Source: Bacillota bacterium
GTDB taxonomy: Bacteria; Bacillota; Clostridia; Acetivibrionales; DTU013
Length of the DNA: 64,000 nt
Reading direction: 5' to 3'
Assembly: GCA_023412665.1 (NCBI GenBank)
Contig: JAEZCA010000002.1
Span: 1-64,000 of the forward strand
Shown here: positions 9,300 through 17,729 of the stretch, piece by piece
How positions within the stretch are numbered: position 1 is the stretch's first letter
Layout of the letters: each line of letters begins with the position of its first letter
The notes under the pieces: model-generated
The model's input: only the letters and a program-made list of their open reading frames with translations
Database searches by the model: none
What the model was told of the DNA's origin: nothing
Translations under genes and position numbers: made by a program

Positions 9300-9482
9300 A
9301 AAATATTTTAAATGAGGAACATTGTACAAATTATTACAGTCTAACTACCTGTTCTGTACTGAAATATTTTGTACTATTTGCTTTGCATGTGGCTCAGGTG
9401 CCAATTTTGGAATATTGCCTGAGCTCTGCAAATATATTCAGTATCGCGGGCAAAAGTACTGTAAAAGGAGCATGAACGCAAT

Positions 9483-10241
9483 TTGGAAAACATAATCGAA
9501 TTGAAGAATCTCAGAAAGGTATACAGGGTTGGCGAAGAAAAGGTAATTGCGCTGGACGATGTCAGCCTGAGCATTAAAAAAGGTGAATTTTGCTGTCTTC
9601 TCGGCACATCGGGTTCAGGAAAGTCCACACTGCTGAACATGATGGCGGGTCTTGAGAAGCCTACAAAGGGAACTATCAGGATAAAGGGCGAGGCCATTGA
9701 AAAAATGACTGAGAAAAAGCTGGCCAAATTCAGGCAGGAGCATCTGGGATTTGTATTTCAGTCCTATAATCTGATGCCCATGCTCACAGCTCTTGAAAAT
9801 GTCAGTATGCCTCTGACCTTTAAAGGGCTTTCGAAATCTATCAGAGACAAAAAGGCAAGGGATATGCTCAAGGCAGTTGGTTTAGAAACACATCTGAAGC
9901 ACAAGCCCTCACAGATGAGCGGCGGTCAGCAGCAGAGGGTGGGAATTGCAAGGGCATTCGTAGCTACGCCGGAGATCGTGTTCGCCGATGAGCCTACAGG
10001 AAATCTGGACTCCAAGACTACCAAAGAGGTCATGGAGCTGATCACAAGGATGGCCAGGGAGAATAACCAGACGCTGGTCATAGTAACTCACGATCTGGAG
10101 ATCGCACGCTACGCGGATAGAATCGTCCACATACTGGACGGTAATATAGAAAAAGTTGACATTATTAATGCCAGGGGGGTTTCAAATGAGGAAGCTGACA
10201 GTTTTTTTAGCGGCACTGATGCTGTGCCTGCAGGTATTTAG
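9483..10241 (+). CDS. ABC transporter ATP-binding protein (MacB/LolD-like)
   Basis: Encodes 252 residues and starts at TTG, 12 nt after aaaggag; an ATG at 9472 is out of frame. Walker A is GTSGSGKS (41-48), followed by the Q-loop FVFQSYNLMPML typical of the MacB/LolD subfamily, the signature SQMSGGQQQR, Walker B and an H-loop (IVTHDLEIARYAD). It should power the permease at 12599 in a mechanotransmission-type ABC system acting on the outer face of the membrane. It is the first gene of a three-gene operon; its 3' end overlaps the next start by 56 nt. The last 20 residues are poorly conserved, which fits the overlap. Confidence 0.93.
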   Translation: MENIIELKNLRKVYRVGEEKVIALDDVSLSIKKGEFCCLLGTSGSGKSTLLNMMAGLEKPTKGTIRIKGEAIEKMTEKKLAKFRQEHLGFVFQSYNLMPMLTALENVSMPLTFKGLSKSIRDKKARDMLKAVGLETHLKHKPSQMSGGQQQRVGIARAFVATPEIVFADEPTGNLDSKTTKEVMELITRMARENNQTLVIVTHDLEIARYADRIVHILDGNIEKVDIINARGVSNEEADSFFSGTDAVPAGI

Positions 10242-12606
10242 CGGAACGGTTGCATACGGTGCCGGAGATGAGAACATTACTATTCAAAGGTACGGAATAA
10301 ATAAGGCATCATTAAGTGAAGGCGACTCGTTTTTAATGACTATTTATTATAAGAACGACAGTGGTGGGACTTTAAGCGATGTAGTCGTGAAGGTAAACAG
10401 CACTTCGTCATTTGCGGGAAAAACAGCAAACAGCGTTTCCGTAGGTTCGCTCAATCCAGGTGACGATGGTAACATAGAATTACCCGAGTTAGTATATAAG
10501 GGTTCCGGTAACGAGTTATCTCTCATTATTGCATACAAGATTGGAGGTACTGATGAATCGGAGATAAAGACTATTTATATCACTGAAGCGGAACCGGAGA
10601 AAGATGATAATTCTGACGAGAAGCCGACAACTCAATATGTTCCAAAGCTGCGTGTCGGAAATGTGAATAAAATCCCTGAAATTAATGCAGGGGATTCACA
10701 TAAGTTAATATTGATTCTGGAGAACTACAGCAGCTATCAGGCAAGAAACCTTGAAATGTCACTGAAGATGGATGACGCTGATAAAGCGCCGCTTGTCCTT
10801 GATAACTTCGTAATGAATCAGAGCATTGAAAGTATAGTTAGTAAAACGTCCAAGGAAGTGGAATTTAATATAGAAACTCTTAGAAATGCCCCCGAGGGAC
10901 TATATTTAATGAAACTTGACATCGGATTTGAAAATGCATATGGCAATAACTTCAACGCTGCTGAAAATGTGTACATAAGAGTTGTAAACAACAATATAAA
11001 GCCAAAAATAATTGTTGATAGCATAGCTGTTAAGCCTTCTTCAGAATCTTCTTCAGAGATTATCACGCTGGATCTGAAGCTTAAAAACCTTGGCAATTTT
11101 AAAGCCAAGGATATTAAAGTGACCTTAGGCGGCCTTAAAAGCGGAGGATTTACAGCACATAATTCTACAGATGTAAGGTATGTTAATACAATAAACGGAA
11201 ATAGTACATCAGGAATCTCTTATGAACTAAAGATGCCCACATCGGGTGGGACCAGCAACAATGAGCTTTCTGTAAAGTTTGAATATAAAGATGAAAATGG
11301 AAATGCATATACCGACCAGAATCAGATTTTCGTTCCTGTGGGAGAGGGAGAGGATTCCAGACCGAATATTGCATTTGAACAGATTGTATCTCCCCAGAGC
11401 TCCGTTGTCCCCGGCCAGGAATTCTCGGTAGGCTTTGACCTTAAAAACAATGGCGGCGCATCAGCCCGTAACATCAAGGTTACACTCTCAACAGATGCAG
11501 GCATCGTTACCAGATCCATGAATCCAGTATACCTGAAGGACCTTGCAGGAAATAAGGCGCAGAAGCTATCATTCAAGCTGTTTGCCAACGACGAAGCTCC
11601 AATGAAGAATTATCCCATAGCCCTCAATGTAGAATATGAGGATGCTTTCGGAACTAAATACAATGCATCACAGTATATAGGTGTATTTCTTGAAAACAGT
11701 ACAGGCAAGACTGTTCCAAGGATAATAATAGACAATTACTCCATGGAACCATCCCCGGTAAATGCAGGAGAGGACTTTACACTCAAGATGTCCTTCCTTA
11801 ATACCAGCAAGACTGTGGATGTATCCAATATAAAGGTAACCATCACATCAGATGACGGTACATTTACACCGACAGACTCGGGCAATACGTTCTACGTTGA
11901 AGGCATAGCGAGGAACACAAAGGTAGAGCGAGAGCTGGTTCTGCATGTCAAGCCGGATGCTGAGCAGAAATCCTACATTCTGACTGTAAACTTTGAATAT
12001 GAGGATGAAAAGGGAAATCCTTATACAGCCAAAGAAACAATGAGTGTAAGGGTGCTTCAAAGCCCTAGACTTGTGACCGGACAGCTGAATATGATGACAG
12101 AAACCTTCGTGGGGCAGCCGATATCCACATATCTCGACTTCTACAATATGGGCAAATCAACGCTGTATAACCTGATGGTATCGGTGGAGGGAGACTTCCA
12201 GGGCCAGGGACTGAGCTATTATGTGGGCAATTTTGAACCCGGCAGGACCGATTTCTTTGATGCCCAATTCACTCCGATGAATCCCGGTCAGCAAAAAGGC
12301 GCTGTGCTGTTTGCCTTTGAGGATGCAAACGGTAAAAAGACAGAGATCCGCAAGGAGTTTGACATCAATGTAATGGAGATGGAGCAGGGACCAATGCTTG
12401 ATGAAAACGGAATGCCTATAGACGGCGGCTTTGATATGCCGGGAAAGGACGGGATGCCAATGGATGGTATGCCCGGCGGAGCTGCGAAAACAAGCATATG
12501 GGTATATATCGGTATAGGTGCGGGTGTTTTGGTAATAGCGGCGGTAGTATTTATCATACTCAGGAAAAGACATGTTAGGAGAAAGGAATTGAGCCTGGAT
12601 GAATAA
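10186..12606 (+). CDS. CARDB-repeat surface protein with C-terminal membrane anchor, ABC operon partner
   Basis: Encodes 806 residues from the ATG at 10186, chosen because aggggggtttcaa precedes it and a clean signal peptide follows (MRKLTVFLAALMLCLQVFSG). The exported part is a string of about six beta-sandwich repeats of the CARDB/COG1361 kind, each with the pattern (G/N)AG(D/E).F.L...L.N.......I.V.L, beginning near residues 25, 165, 275, 395, 505 and 640. Residues 731-765 are a Met/Asp/Gly/Pro-rich stretch. One membrane helix (WVYIGIGAGVLVIAAVVFII) and a basic cytoplasmic tail end the protein. It sits between the ATPase and the FtsX-like permease, overlapping both, so it probably works as an extracytoplasmic partner of that transporter. 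Substrate unknown. Confidence 0.88.
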   Translation: MRKLTVFLAALMLCLQVFSGTVAYGAGDENITIQRYGINKASLSEGDSFLMTIYYKNDSGGTLSDVVVKVNSTSSFAGKTANSVSVGSLNPGDDGNIELPELVYKGSGNELSLIIAYKIGGTDESEIKTIYITEAEPEKDDNSDEKPTTQYVPKLRVGNVNKIPEINAGDSHKLILILENYSSYQARNLEMSLKMDDADKAPLVLDNFVMNQSIESIVSKTSKEVEFNIETLRNAPEGLYLMKLDIGFENAYGNNFNAAENVYIRVVNNNIKPKIIVDSIAVKPSSESSSEIITLDLKLKNLGNFKAKDIKVTLGGLKSGGFTAHNSTDVRYVNTINGNSTSGISYELKMPTSGGTSNNELSVKFEYKDENGNAYTDQNQIFVPVGEGEDSRPNIAFEQIVSPQSSVVPGQEFSVGFDLKNNGGASARNIKVTLSTDAGIVTRSMNPVYLKDLAGNKAQKLSFKLFANDEAPMKNYPIALNVEYEDAFGTKYNASQYIGVFLENSTGKTVPRIIIDNYSMEPSPVNAGEDFTLKMSFLNTSKTVDVSNIKVTITSDDGTFTPTDSGNTFYVEGIARNTKVERELVLHVKPDAEQKSYILTVNFEYEDEKGNPYTAKETMSVRVLQSPRLVTGQLNMMTETFVGQPISTYLDFYNMGKSTLYNLMVSVEGDFQGQGLSYYVGNFEPGRTDFFDAQFTPMNPGQQKGAVLFAFEDANGKKTEIRKEFDINVMEMEQGPMLDENGMPIDGGFDMPGKDGMPMDGMPGGAAKTSIWVYIGIGAGVLVIAAVVFIILRKRHVRRKELSLDE

Positions 12607-13990
12607 GAAGGATATAATAAGGCTGGCTTTTAAAAACTTCATGAGAAGAAAAACCAGATCCATCCTGACTATACTGGGCGTTTTGATCGGTACTGCGGCA
12701 ATCGTGGTCATGCTTTCGCTGGGCATCGGTATGAATGAGAGCTTCAGACGGCAGCTGAGCAGCATGGGCAGTCTTAATGTAATCGATGTAAATCCCTGGT
12801 ACTTTGTTGAAGACGGCAAGGGAGGCGGGTATTCGGGCCAAAACGTCCTTGATGACAAGGCTGTTGCTAAAATAGCTGCGATCGAGGGGGTGGAAGCCGT
12901 GACCCCATTTCTGCAGACAGGTCTGAAGCTTGTCTCGGGAAAATATACGATGTACGCCAATATAATGGGTGTAGATCCCACCGCTCTTGAAGCCTTCGGC
13001 TATAAAACGGCCAAGGGACGGCTGCTGACTGAGGAAGATACCACAGCATTGCTTTTCGGCAGCAATACTCCATATGATTTCTATAATCCCAGAGCCAACA
13101 ATAACATGTATGGCGGCGGATATGTATATTTCGGCGGCCCGATGGGAGAGGGACAGGAAAGACCTGAGCCCGATGTAGATGTACTGAATGACAAGCTCGA
13201 AATGACATTTGATATGAGCTACGGGGAACGCAGACCGGGCGGAATGGGTGGCTCTGAAGGCGGCAACAAGAAACCGAAGCTGTACAAGGTCAAGGGTATC
13301 GGTATTCTTGAAGAGTCCCAGGATGAGAGGGCATACTCCATTTTTATGAATATAGAGTATCTCAGGAAAATAATGAAGGAAAATGAACGCTCCCAGGGTA
13401 CCAAATCTTTTGGCTCTCAGCAGGAGGGTTACCAGCAGGTCAAGGTCAAGGTCAAGAATATAAATGATGTGCAGAAGGTACAGGAGCAGATAAAGCAGAT
13501 GGGTTATGGCGCATACAGTCTTACCGATGTGCTCAAGAGCATGCAGGAGACATCTGCTACGATGCAGGCTGTGCTCGGCGGCATAGGAGCCATATCACTG
13601 TTTGTCGCAGCTATAGGCATCACCAATACAATGGTCATGTCAATATATGAAAGGACCAGGGAGATTGGCGTTATGAAGGTTCTGGGCTGTATGCTCGGAG
13701 ACATCAGGAACCTGTTCCTTATCGAAGCTGCAATCATAGGATTTTTTGGAGGCTTGCTCGGACTGGGGTTCAGCTACGGAGCCTCCGCGCTGCTCAACCG
13801 CTTTGCGGGAGGGCTGTTCGGTGGAGGCTATTACTATGGCGGGGGGGAAAACAGCATCGTATCGCTGATACCATTATGGCTGTCGCTGCTGGCCCTTGGC
13901 TTTGCAACACTCGTGGGTATCATTTCAGGCTTCATGCCTGCAAGACGTGCTATGAAGCTCAGTGCTCTGGAGGCAATAAAGACAGAATAA
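12599..13990 (+). CDS. FtsX/MacB-type ABC transporter permease
   Basis: Encodes 463 residues and overlaps the upstream stop by 8 nt. Transmembrane helix 1 is at about 21-43 (SILTILGVLIGTAAIVVML), followed by a MacB-like extracytoplasmic core to about residue 310, then three membrane helices ending in a FtsX domain (NTMVMSIYERTREIGVMKVLG is diagnostic). The C-terminus PARRAMKLSALEAIKTE is the standard family ending. Two Gly/Tyr-rich inserts are unusual: residues about 155-227 (NNNMYGGGYVYFGG and RRPGGMGGSEGG) in the outer domain, and AGGLFGGGYYYGGG in the loop before the last helix. Together with the genes at 9483 and 10186 it forms a three-part ABC system closed by the terminator at 13994. 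Confidence 0.94.
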   Translation: MNKKDIIRLAFKNFMRRKTRSILTILGVLIGTAAIVVMLSLGIGMNESFRRQLSSMGSLNVIDVNPWYFVEDGKGGGYSGQNVLDDKAVAKIAAIEGVEAVTPFLQTGLKLVSGKYTMYANIMGVDPTALEAFGYKTAKGRLLTEEDTTALLFGSNTPYDFYNPRANNNMYGGGYVYFGGPMGEGQERPEPDVDVLNDKLEMTFDMSYGERRPGGMGGSEGGNKKPKLYKVKGIGILEESQDERAYSIFMNIEYLRKIMKENERSQGTKSFGSQQEGYQQVKVKVKNINDVQKVQEQIKQMGYGAYSLTDVLKSMQETSATMQAVLGGIGAISLFVAAIGITNTMVMSIYERTREIGVMKVLGCMLGDIRNLFLIEAAIIGFFGGLLGLGFSYGASALLNRFAGGLFGGGYYYGGGENSIVSLIPLWLSLLALGFATLVGIISGFMPARRAMKLSALEAIKTE

Positions 13991-13993
13991 AGA

Positions 13994-14027
13994 AAAGGGA
14001 CGGGGTTGAATCCCGTCCCTTTATTTC
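13994..14027. terminator. Bidirectional Rho-independent terminator
   Basis: Perfect 11-bp stem, aaagggacggg (13994-14004) with cccgtcccttt (14012-14022), 7-nt loop, flanked by T-rich sequence on the right and A-rich on the left. It serves both the ABC operon (plus) and the acyl-CoA synthetase gene (minus), whose stop codon lies inside it. Confidence 0.92.
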
Positions 14028-15688
14028 TTACCATCCATGTCATTCTGACGTATTTCTTTTCTTTTTATCTTTCCGCTTATTGTTTTTGGAAGCTCGTCCA
14101 CAAATTCAACGATCCTCGGATATTTGTAGGGCGCTGTGATGTTTTTCACGTGCTCCTGCAGCTCCTTTGCAAGTACGTCGCTGCCCTGCCAGCCCCTTGC
14201 AAGAATTATGGTGGCCTTGACCACCTGCCCTCTGACAGGATCCGGCACTGCTGTGACAGCACATTCCAGCACGGACGGGTGTTCCATCAGCGCGCTTTCG
14301 ACTTCAAAGGGCCCTATCCTGTAGCCGGAGCACTTTATAACATCGTCTGAGCGTCCCACAAACCAGTAGTAGCCGTCCTCATCACGCCAGGCCACATCAC
14401 CGGTATCATAGGCGCCATTGTTCCAAACTCGGGATGTGGCTTCCTCATCCCTGTAATAGCCTTTGAAAAGTCCCGGAGGCAGGCCGCCGTCAAGCCCTTT
14501 GATAATGATCCTTCCTTCAATGCCGGGGGGGCAGCTATTGCCGTCGTCATCCACTATATCTATATCATACAGGGGGGATGGCTTGCCCATTGATCCCGGT
14601 TTCGGATCGATCCACTGGAAATTGGCGCAAAGGACAGTCGTTTCAGTCTGCCCGAAGCCTTCTATTATCTTTAGTCCCGTAGCCTTTCTAAACTGGTTGT
14701 AAACCTCGGGGTTCAACGGTTCGCCAGCGGTACAGGCCATTTTGACGCTTGAAAGATCGTATTTGGACAGATCCTCCTTTATAAGGAAGCGATATATAGT
14801 CGGCGGTGCACAAAAGGAAGTTATCCTGTACTTTTCCATCATATGCATTAGCTTTTCAGGAACAAATTTCTCCATATCATAAACAAAGATTGCAACTCCG
14901 CATATCCACTGGCCATAGATCTTGCCCCAGGCACATTTTGCCCAGCCCGATTCAGAGACCGTCAGGTGCAGTCCGTCGCTGTCGAGCCGTTGCCAGTAGT
15001 GGGCTGTAACGATATGGCCTATTGGATAAATGAAATCATGCACTACGATCTTGGGCATGCCTGTGGTGCCCGAGGTGAAATACATCAGCATATTGTCGTG
15101 GCCGCCTGCCGCATCGGCTCCTGTCGGTCTTGTCCAGCATTCCGATGCATTTGCAAGTTCAGCGTCAAAGTTCAGCCAGCCATCCCTCTGCTGGCCGATG
15201 ATAGCCCTGCATTTGACTGTGGGGGACTCCTCAAGGGCTTCTTCTATGTAAGCCAGTACTTCATGGTCATCAACAGATACTATCATCTTGACCGATGCCG
15301 CATTGTTGCGGTAAACAATATCCTTCTTTGTCAGCTGTACGGTAGCGGGAACTGAAATCGCTCCGACCTTTTCCAGAGCCAGTGTGCAAACCCAGTAATG
15401 CCAGCGCCTTTTCAGAAGCAGCATAACTACATCGCCCTTCTTAATGCCGTGGGATTTGAACAGGTTTGCCGCCTTGTCGCTGAATTTCTTCAAATCACCA
15501 AATGAGAATATACGTTCATCACCGTCGTCATTGCACCAGACCAATGCTGTCTTGTCAGGACATTCAGCTGCCCACTGGTCAATGACATCATAAGCGAAAT
15601 TAAAGTTCTCCGGTATATGTACATTGTAGTTGTTTTTAAAATCCTCATATGAATCAAATTCCATACGCGGCAAAAATCTCTCTAGCAT
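14021..15688 (-). CDS. AMP-forming acyl-CoA synthetase (medium-chain/acetyl type)
   Basis: Encodes 555 residues. The enzyme joins a carboxylic acid to CoA with ATP cleavage to AMP. The phosphate-binding loop reads YFTSGTTGMPKIV, followed by the adenylation motif GFGQTETT, the hinge YDTGDVAWRDEDGYYWFVGR and the C-terminal catalytic lysine segment LPKTISGKIKRKEI. The family members closest in layout act on medium-chain, branched or aromatic acids; the true substrate is open. The start was placed at 15688 because aaaggag lies 10 nt upstream; a longer frame to 15784 has no such site. It is convergent with the ABC operon and downstream, on the same strand, of an XRE-cupin regulator that may control it. 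Confidence 0.92.
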   Translation of the reverse strand: MLERFLPRMEFDSYEDFKNNYNVHIPENFNFAYDVIDQWAAECPDKTALVWCNDDGDERIFSFGDLKKFSDKAANLFKSHGIKKGDVVMLLLKRRWHYWVCTLALEKVGAISVPATVQLTKKDIVYRNNAASVKMIVSVDDHEVLAYIEEALEESPTVKCRAIIGQQRDGWLNFDAELANASECWTRPTGADAAGGHDNMLMYFTSGTTGMPKIVVHDFIYPIGHIVTAHYWQRLDSDGLHLTVSESGWAKCAWGKIYGQWICGVAIFVYDMEKFVPEKLMHMMEKYRITSFCAPPTIYRFLIKEDLSKYDLSSVKMACTAGEPLNPEVYNQFRKATGLKIIEGFGQTETTVLCANFQWIDPKPGSMGKPSPLYDIDIVDDDGNSCPPGIEGRIIIKGLDGGLPPGLFKGYYRDEEATSRVWNNGAYDTGDVAWRDEDGYYWFVGRSDDVIKCSGYRIGPFEVESALMEHPSVLECAVTAVPDPVRGQVVKATIILARGWQGSDVLAKELQEHVKNITAPYKYPRIVEFVDELPKTISGKIKRKEIRQNDMDGKK

Positions 15689-15794
15689 ATTCTTATAAAC
15701 TCCTTTGAATATAGTATGGTGACACTCAATGACAGGGGTATTTCTCTGTGGCCGAGGAATGTCACACAATATAGGTAATGTCATGCAGATGTAG

Positions 15795-16355
15795 CTATTT
15801 ATCGTTCAAGATCACCGTCAGGAACTTGCCAGGCTTGTCATCCACGGCTGTCTGGCCATGGGGTATGTTCGGATCGAAGTACAATGAATCGCCAGGTTCC
15901 AATATCAGCTCCTTGCCGCCAAGTATCACCTTGATCCGACCCTCCAGCACAAAATTGAACTCCTGGCCGGGATGTGTCACGAGCGACATTTTTTTGTTCT
16001 CTTCAGGGTCGATGGTGACGAGAAGAGGCTCGACCTTCTTGTTCATGAAGCTGAAGGCAAGACTCTGGAACCTGTATCCCTTATAGCGCTCTATATACGG
16101 AGCTTCACCGCTTTTTACCAGGCAATAGCTGTGAAGGTGGGGCGTAGAGCCGGTAAGAAGCTCGGTCAATTCAACCTTCAATATACCCGCTATCTGGTAA
16201 AGAGTCGATATTGGAACACCTTCCTGTGCATCCTCATATTTCATATAGTCATCCAATGGTATGTTGAGCCTGTGAGCCAAGGTATCAGCAGAGATGCCGG
16301 ATACTTCCCTGATTTCCCGGATACGGTCAGCGATTTGTTTTATCGTATCGGACAA
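15795..16355 (-). CDS. XRE-family transcriptional regulator with C-terminal cupin domain
   Basis: Encodes 186 residues from a TTG start preceded by an excellent aggaggg site 6 nt upstream. Residues about 5-65 are a helix-turn-helix of the XRE type (ADRIREIREVSGISADTLAH, then LNIPLDDYMKYEDAQEGVP). Residues about 110-186 are a cupin_2 fold with VTHPGQEFNFVLEGRIKVILGG and LEPGDSLYFDPNIPHGQTA, the sensor part of such regulators. It lies 106 nt upstream of the acyl-CoA synthetase on the same strand and is probably co-transcribed with it, so it is a likely regulator of that enzyme. The effector ligand is unknown. Confidence 0.93.
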   Translation of the reverse strand: MSDTIKQIADRIREIREVSGISADTLAHRLNIPLDDYMKYEDAQEGVPISTLYQIAGILKVELTELLTGSTPHLHSYCLVKSGEAPYIERYKGYRFQSLAFSFMNKKVEPLLVTIDPEENKKMSLVTHPGQEFNFVLEGRIKVILGGKELILEPGDSLYFDPNIPHGQTAVDDKPGKFLTVILNDK

Positions 16356-16566
16356 AGCTATCCCTCCTTGTGTCATATAGTTATGCAATGTATTTATCAT
16401 AACATAATATATCAAGGTGTTTAAGCAAAAATTCAAAATTGTGCAAAAATAAAAACAACCGAAAAGCAACGATAAATCCATTCAAATATAATATTTGATA
16501 ATTTTAACCAATTGTTAAATAATTATTTCCCGGCAGAATGTATTATAAATATGGAGGCAGCAGATA

Positions 16567-16845
16567 ATGAGCGATCACGAGCAGCAACTTCTTAAAATAG
16601 CTAAAGATGGCGGAATAGAAGCGTTTGAGGAGCTAACAGATCCTCATCAGGCAATCGTCTACAATTTCTTATTGAGCGAGTGCGGAAATGAATTTGTAGC
16701 TGGTCAATTGACACAGCAAGTATTCGTTGAGATTTTTACATTGTTGACAAAAAAAGCAGATATCGACAACCTTTATACGTGCATCTACAGGACGGCCATC
16801 GAAGTCGGCAGACGGGCTGCACGTGAATCTAAAATGATCTCCTGA
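16567..16845 (+). CDS. Small sigma-70 region-2-like protein without region 4
   Basis: Encodes 92 residues. The whole protein matches the region 2 layout of extracytoplasmic-function sigma factors: IAKDGGIEAFEELTDPHQ (2.1), VYNFLLSECGNEFVAGQLTQ (2.1/2.2), VFVEIF (2.2) and NLYTCIYRTAIEVGRRAARE (2.3/2.4-like). It stops there, with no linker or region 4, and the downstream sequence does not continue it in another frame. The ATG follows atggaggcagcagata. A weak TTGATA-N17-AATAAT lies at 16495-16523. The next gene is a response regulator 120 nt downstream. It could be a decoy or anti-sigma-like competitor, a degenerate sigma factor, or part of a split sigma. Function is inferred only. Confidence 0.7.
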   Translation: MSDHEQQLLKIAKDGGIEAFEELTDPHQAIVYNFLLSECGNEFVAGQLTQQVFVEIFTLLTKKADIDNLYTCIYRTAIEVGRRAARESKMIS

Positions 16846-16966
16846 GATAAAATTCAATATATGTTTCTAATATATAACAAATCGATTTCTATAATATCAA
16901 TAGAACCTATTCCAAAAATATTGTAGAATTATATTATATTATTTTTATGTAAAACGGAGTACCGGA

Positions 16967-17665
16967 ATGAGTGAAGCAAAGGTCAAGGTATTGGTAGTTG
17001 AGGATGAAGCGTCTATAAGAAAATTTATAGCAATAAATCTGGAGAGAAGCGGATTTGACGTATTGGAGGCAGATACGGGTGAAAAGGCTGTTGAAATGGC
17101 TGAAGCATACAAGCCCGAGGTTTTGGTGCTGGATGTCATGCTGCCGGGAATCGACGGCTTTGAGGTATGCAAAAGACTCAGAGACCTGATGCCTGATATT
17201 ATCATTATAATGCTGACCGCAAGAGGACAGGATATTGACAAGATCACAGGACTCGAGCTGGGGGCTGATGATTACATGGTCAAGCCCTTCAATCCGAGGG
17301 AGCTGACTGCAAGGATAAATACGGTCAGAAGAAGGATGGAGAGGTCAAAAATACCTGAAGATGCTCCTTTGGAGTATAAAAATCTTGTTATGGATCTAAA
17401 GTCACAGAAGTTTTTCAAGGATGGTGAGGAGATCGAGCTGACGCCTACTGAATTCTCAGTTTTAAAAATGTTCATGTCAAACGTTGGCAGGGCATTGAGC
17501 CGTAACGAGCTGTTTAACTCGGTTTGGGGCAGAAACTATTTTGGCGATCTCAAAACCCTGGATGTTTACATAAGAAGGATACGTGAAAAAATCGAGGCTG
17601 ACCCGTCAAAACCGCAATATATCGAAACTGTGTGGGGGTACGGCTACAGATGGTGCGATAAGTAA
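16967..17665 (+). CDS. OmpR/PhoB-family response regulator
   Basis: Encodes 232 residues. The receiver domain has the acidic pair Glu12-Asp13, the phosphoacceptor Asp56 (VLVLDVMLPG), a conserved Thr (MLTARG) and Lys106 (MVKPFNPRE). The C-terminal winged helix ends with the classic YIRRIREKIEADPSKPQYIE, then TVWGYGYRW. It partners the histidine kinase 64 nt downstream. The DNA target is unknown; the lipoprotein gene at 19133 is in the same operon. Confidence 0.96.
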   Translation: MSEAKVKVLVVEDEASIRKFIAINLERSGFDVLEADTGEKAVEMAEAYKPEVLVLDVMLPGIDGFEVCKRLRDLMPDIIIIMLTARGQDIDKITGLELGADDYMVKPFNPRELTARINTVRRRMERSKIPEDAPLEYKNLVMDLKSQKFFKDGEEIELTPTEFSVLKMFMSNVGRALSRNELFNSVWGRNYFGDLKTLDVYIRRIREKIEADPSKPQYIETVWGYGYRWCDK

Positions 17666-17729
17666 GATCCGTACAGGGTCGATAGCGGTATGTGCGGCTA
17701 AAGCTGCAAGACAGGGAGTAATCCTAAAA

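Noticed and set aside
12157..12981. Long open frame on the minus strand opposite the CARDB and permease genes
   Set aside because: It spans the junction of two overlapping, well-supported genes, has no ribosome-binding site and its translation resembles no family. It is a shadow frame.
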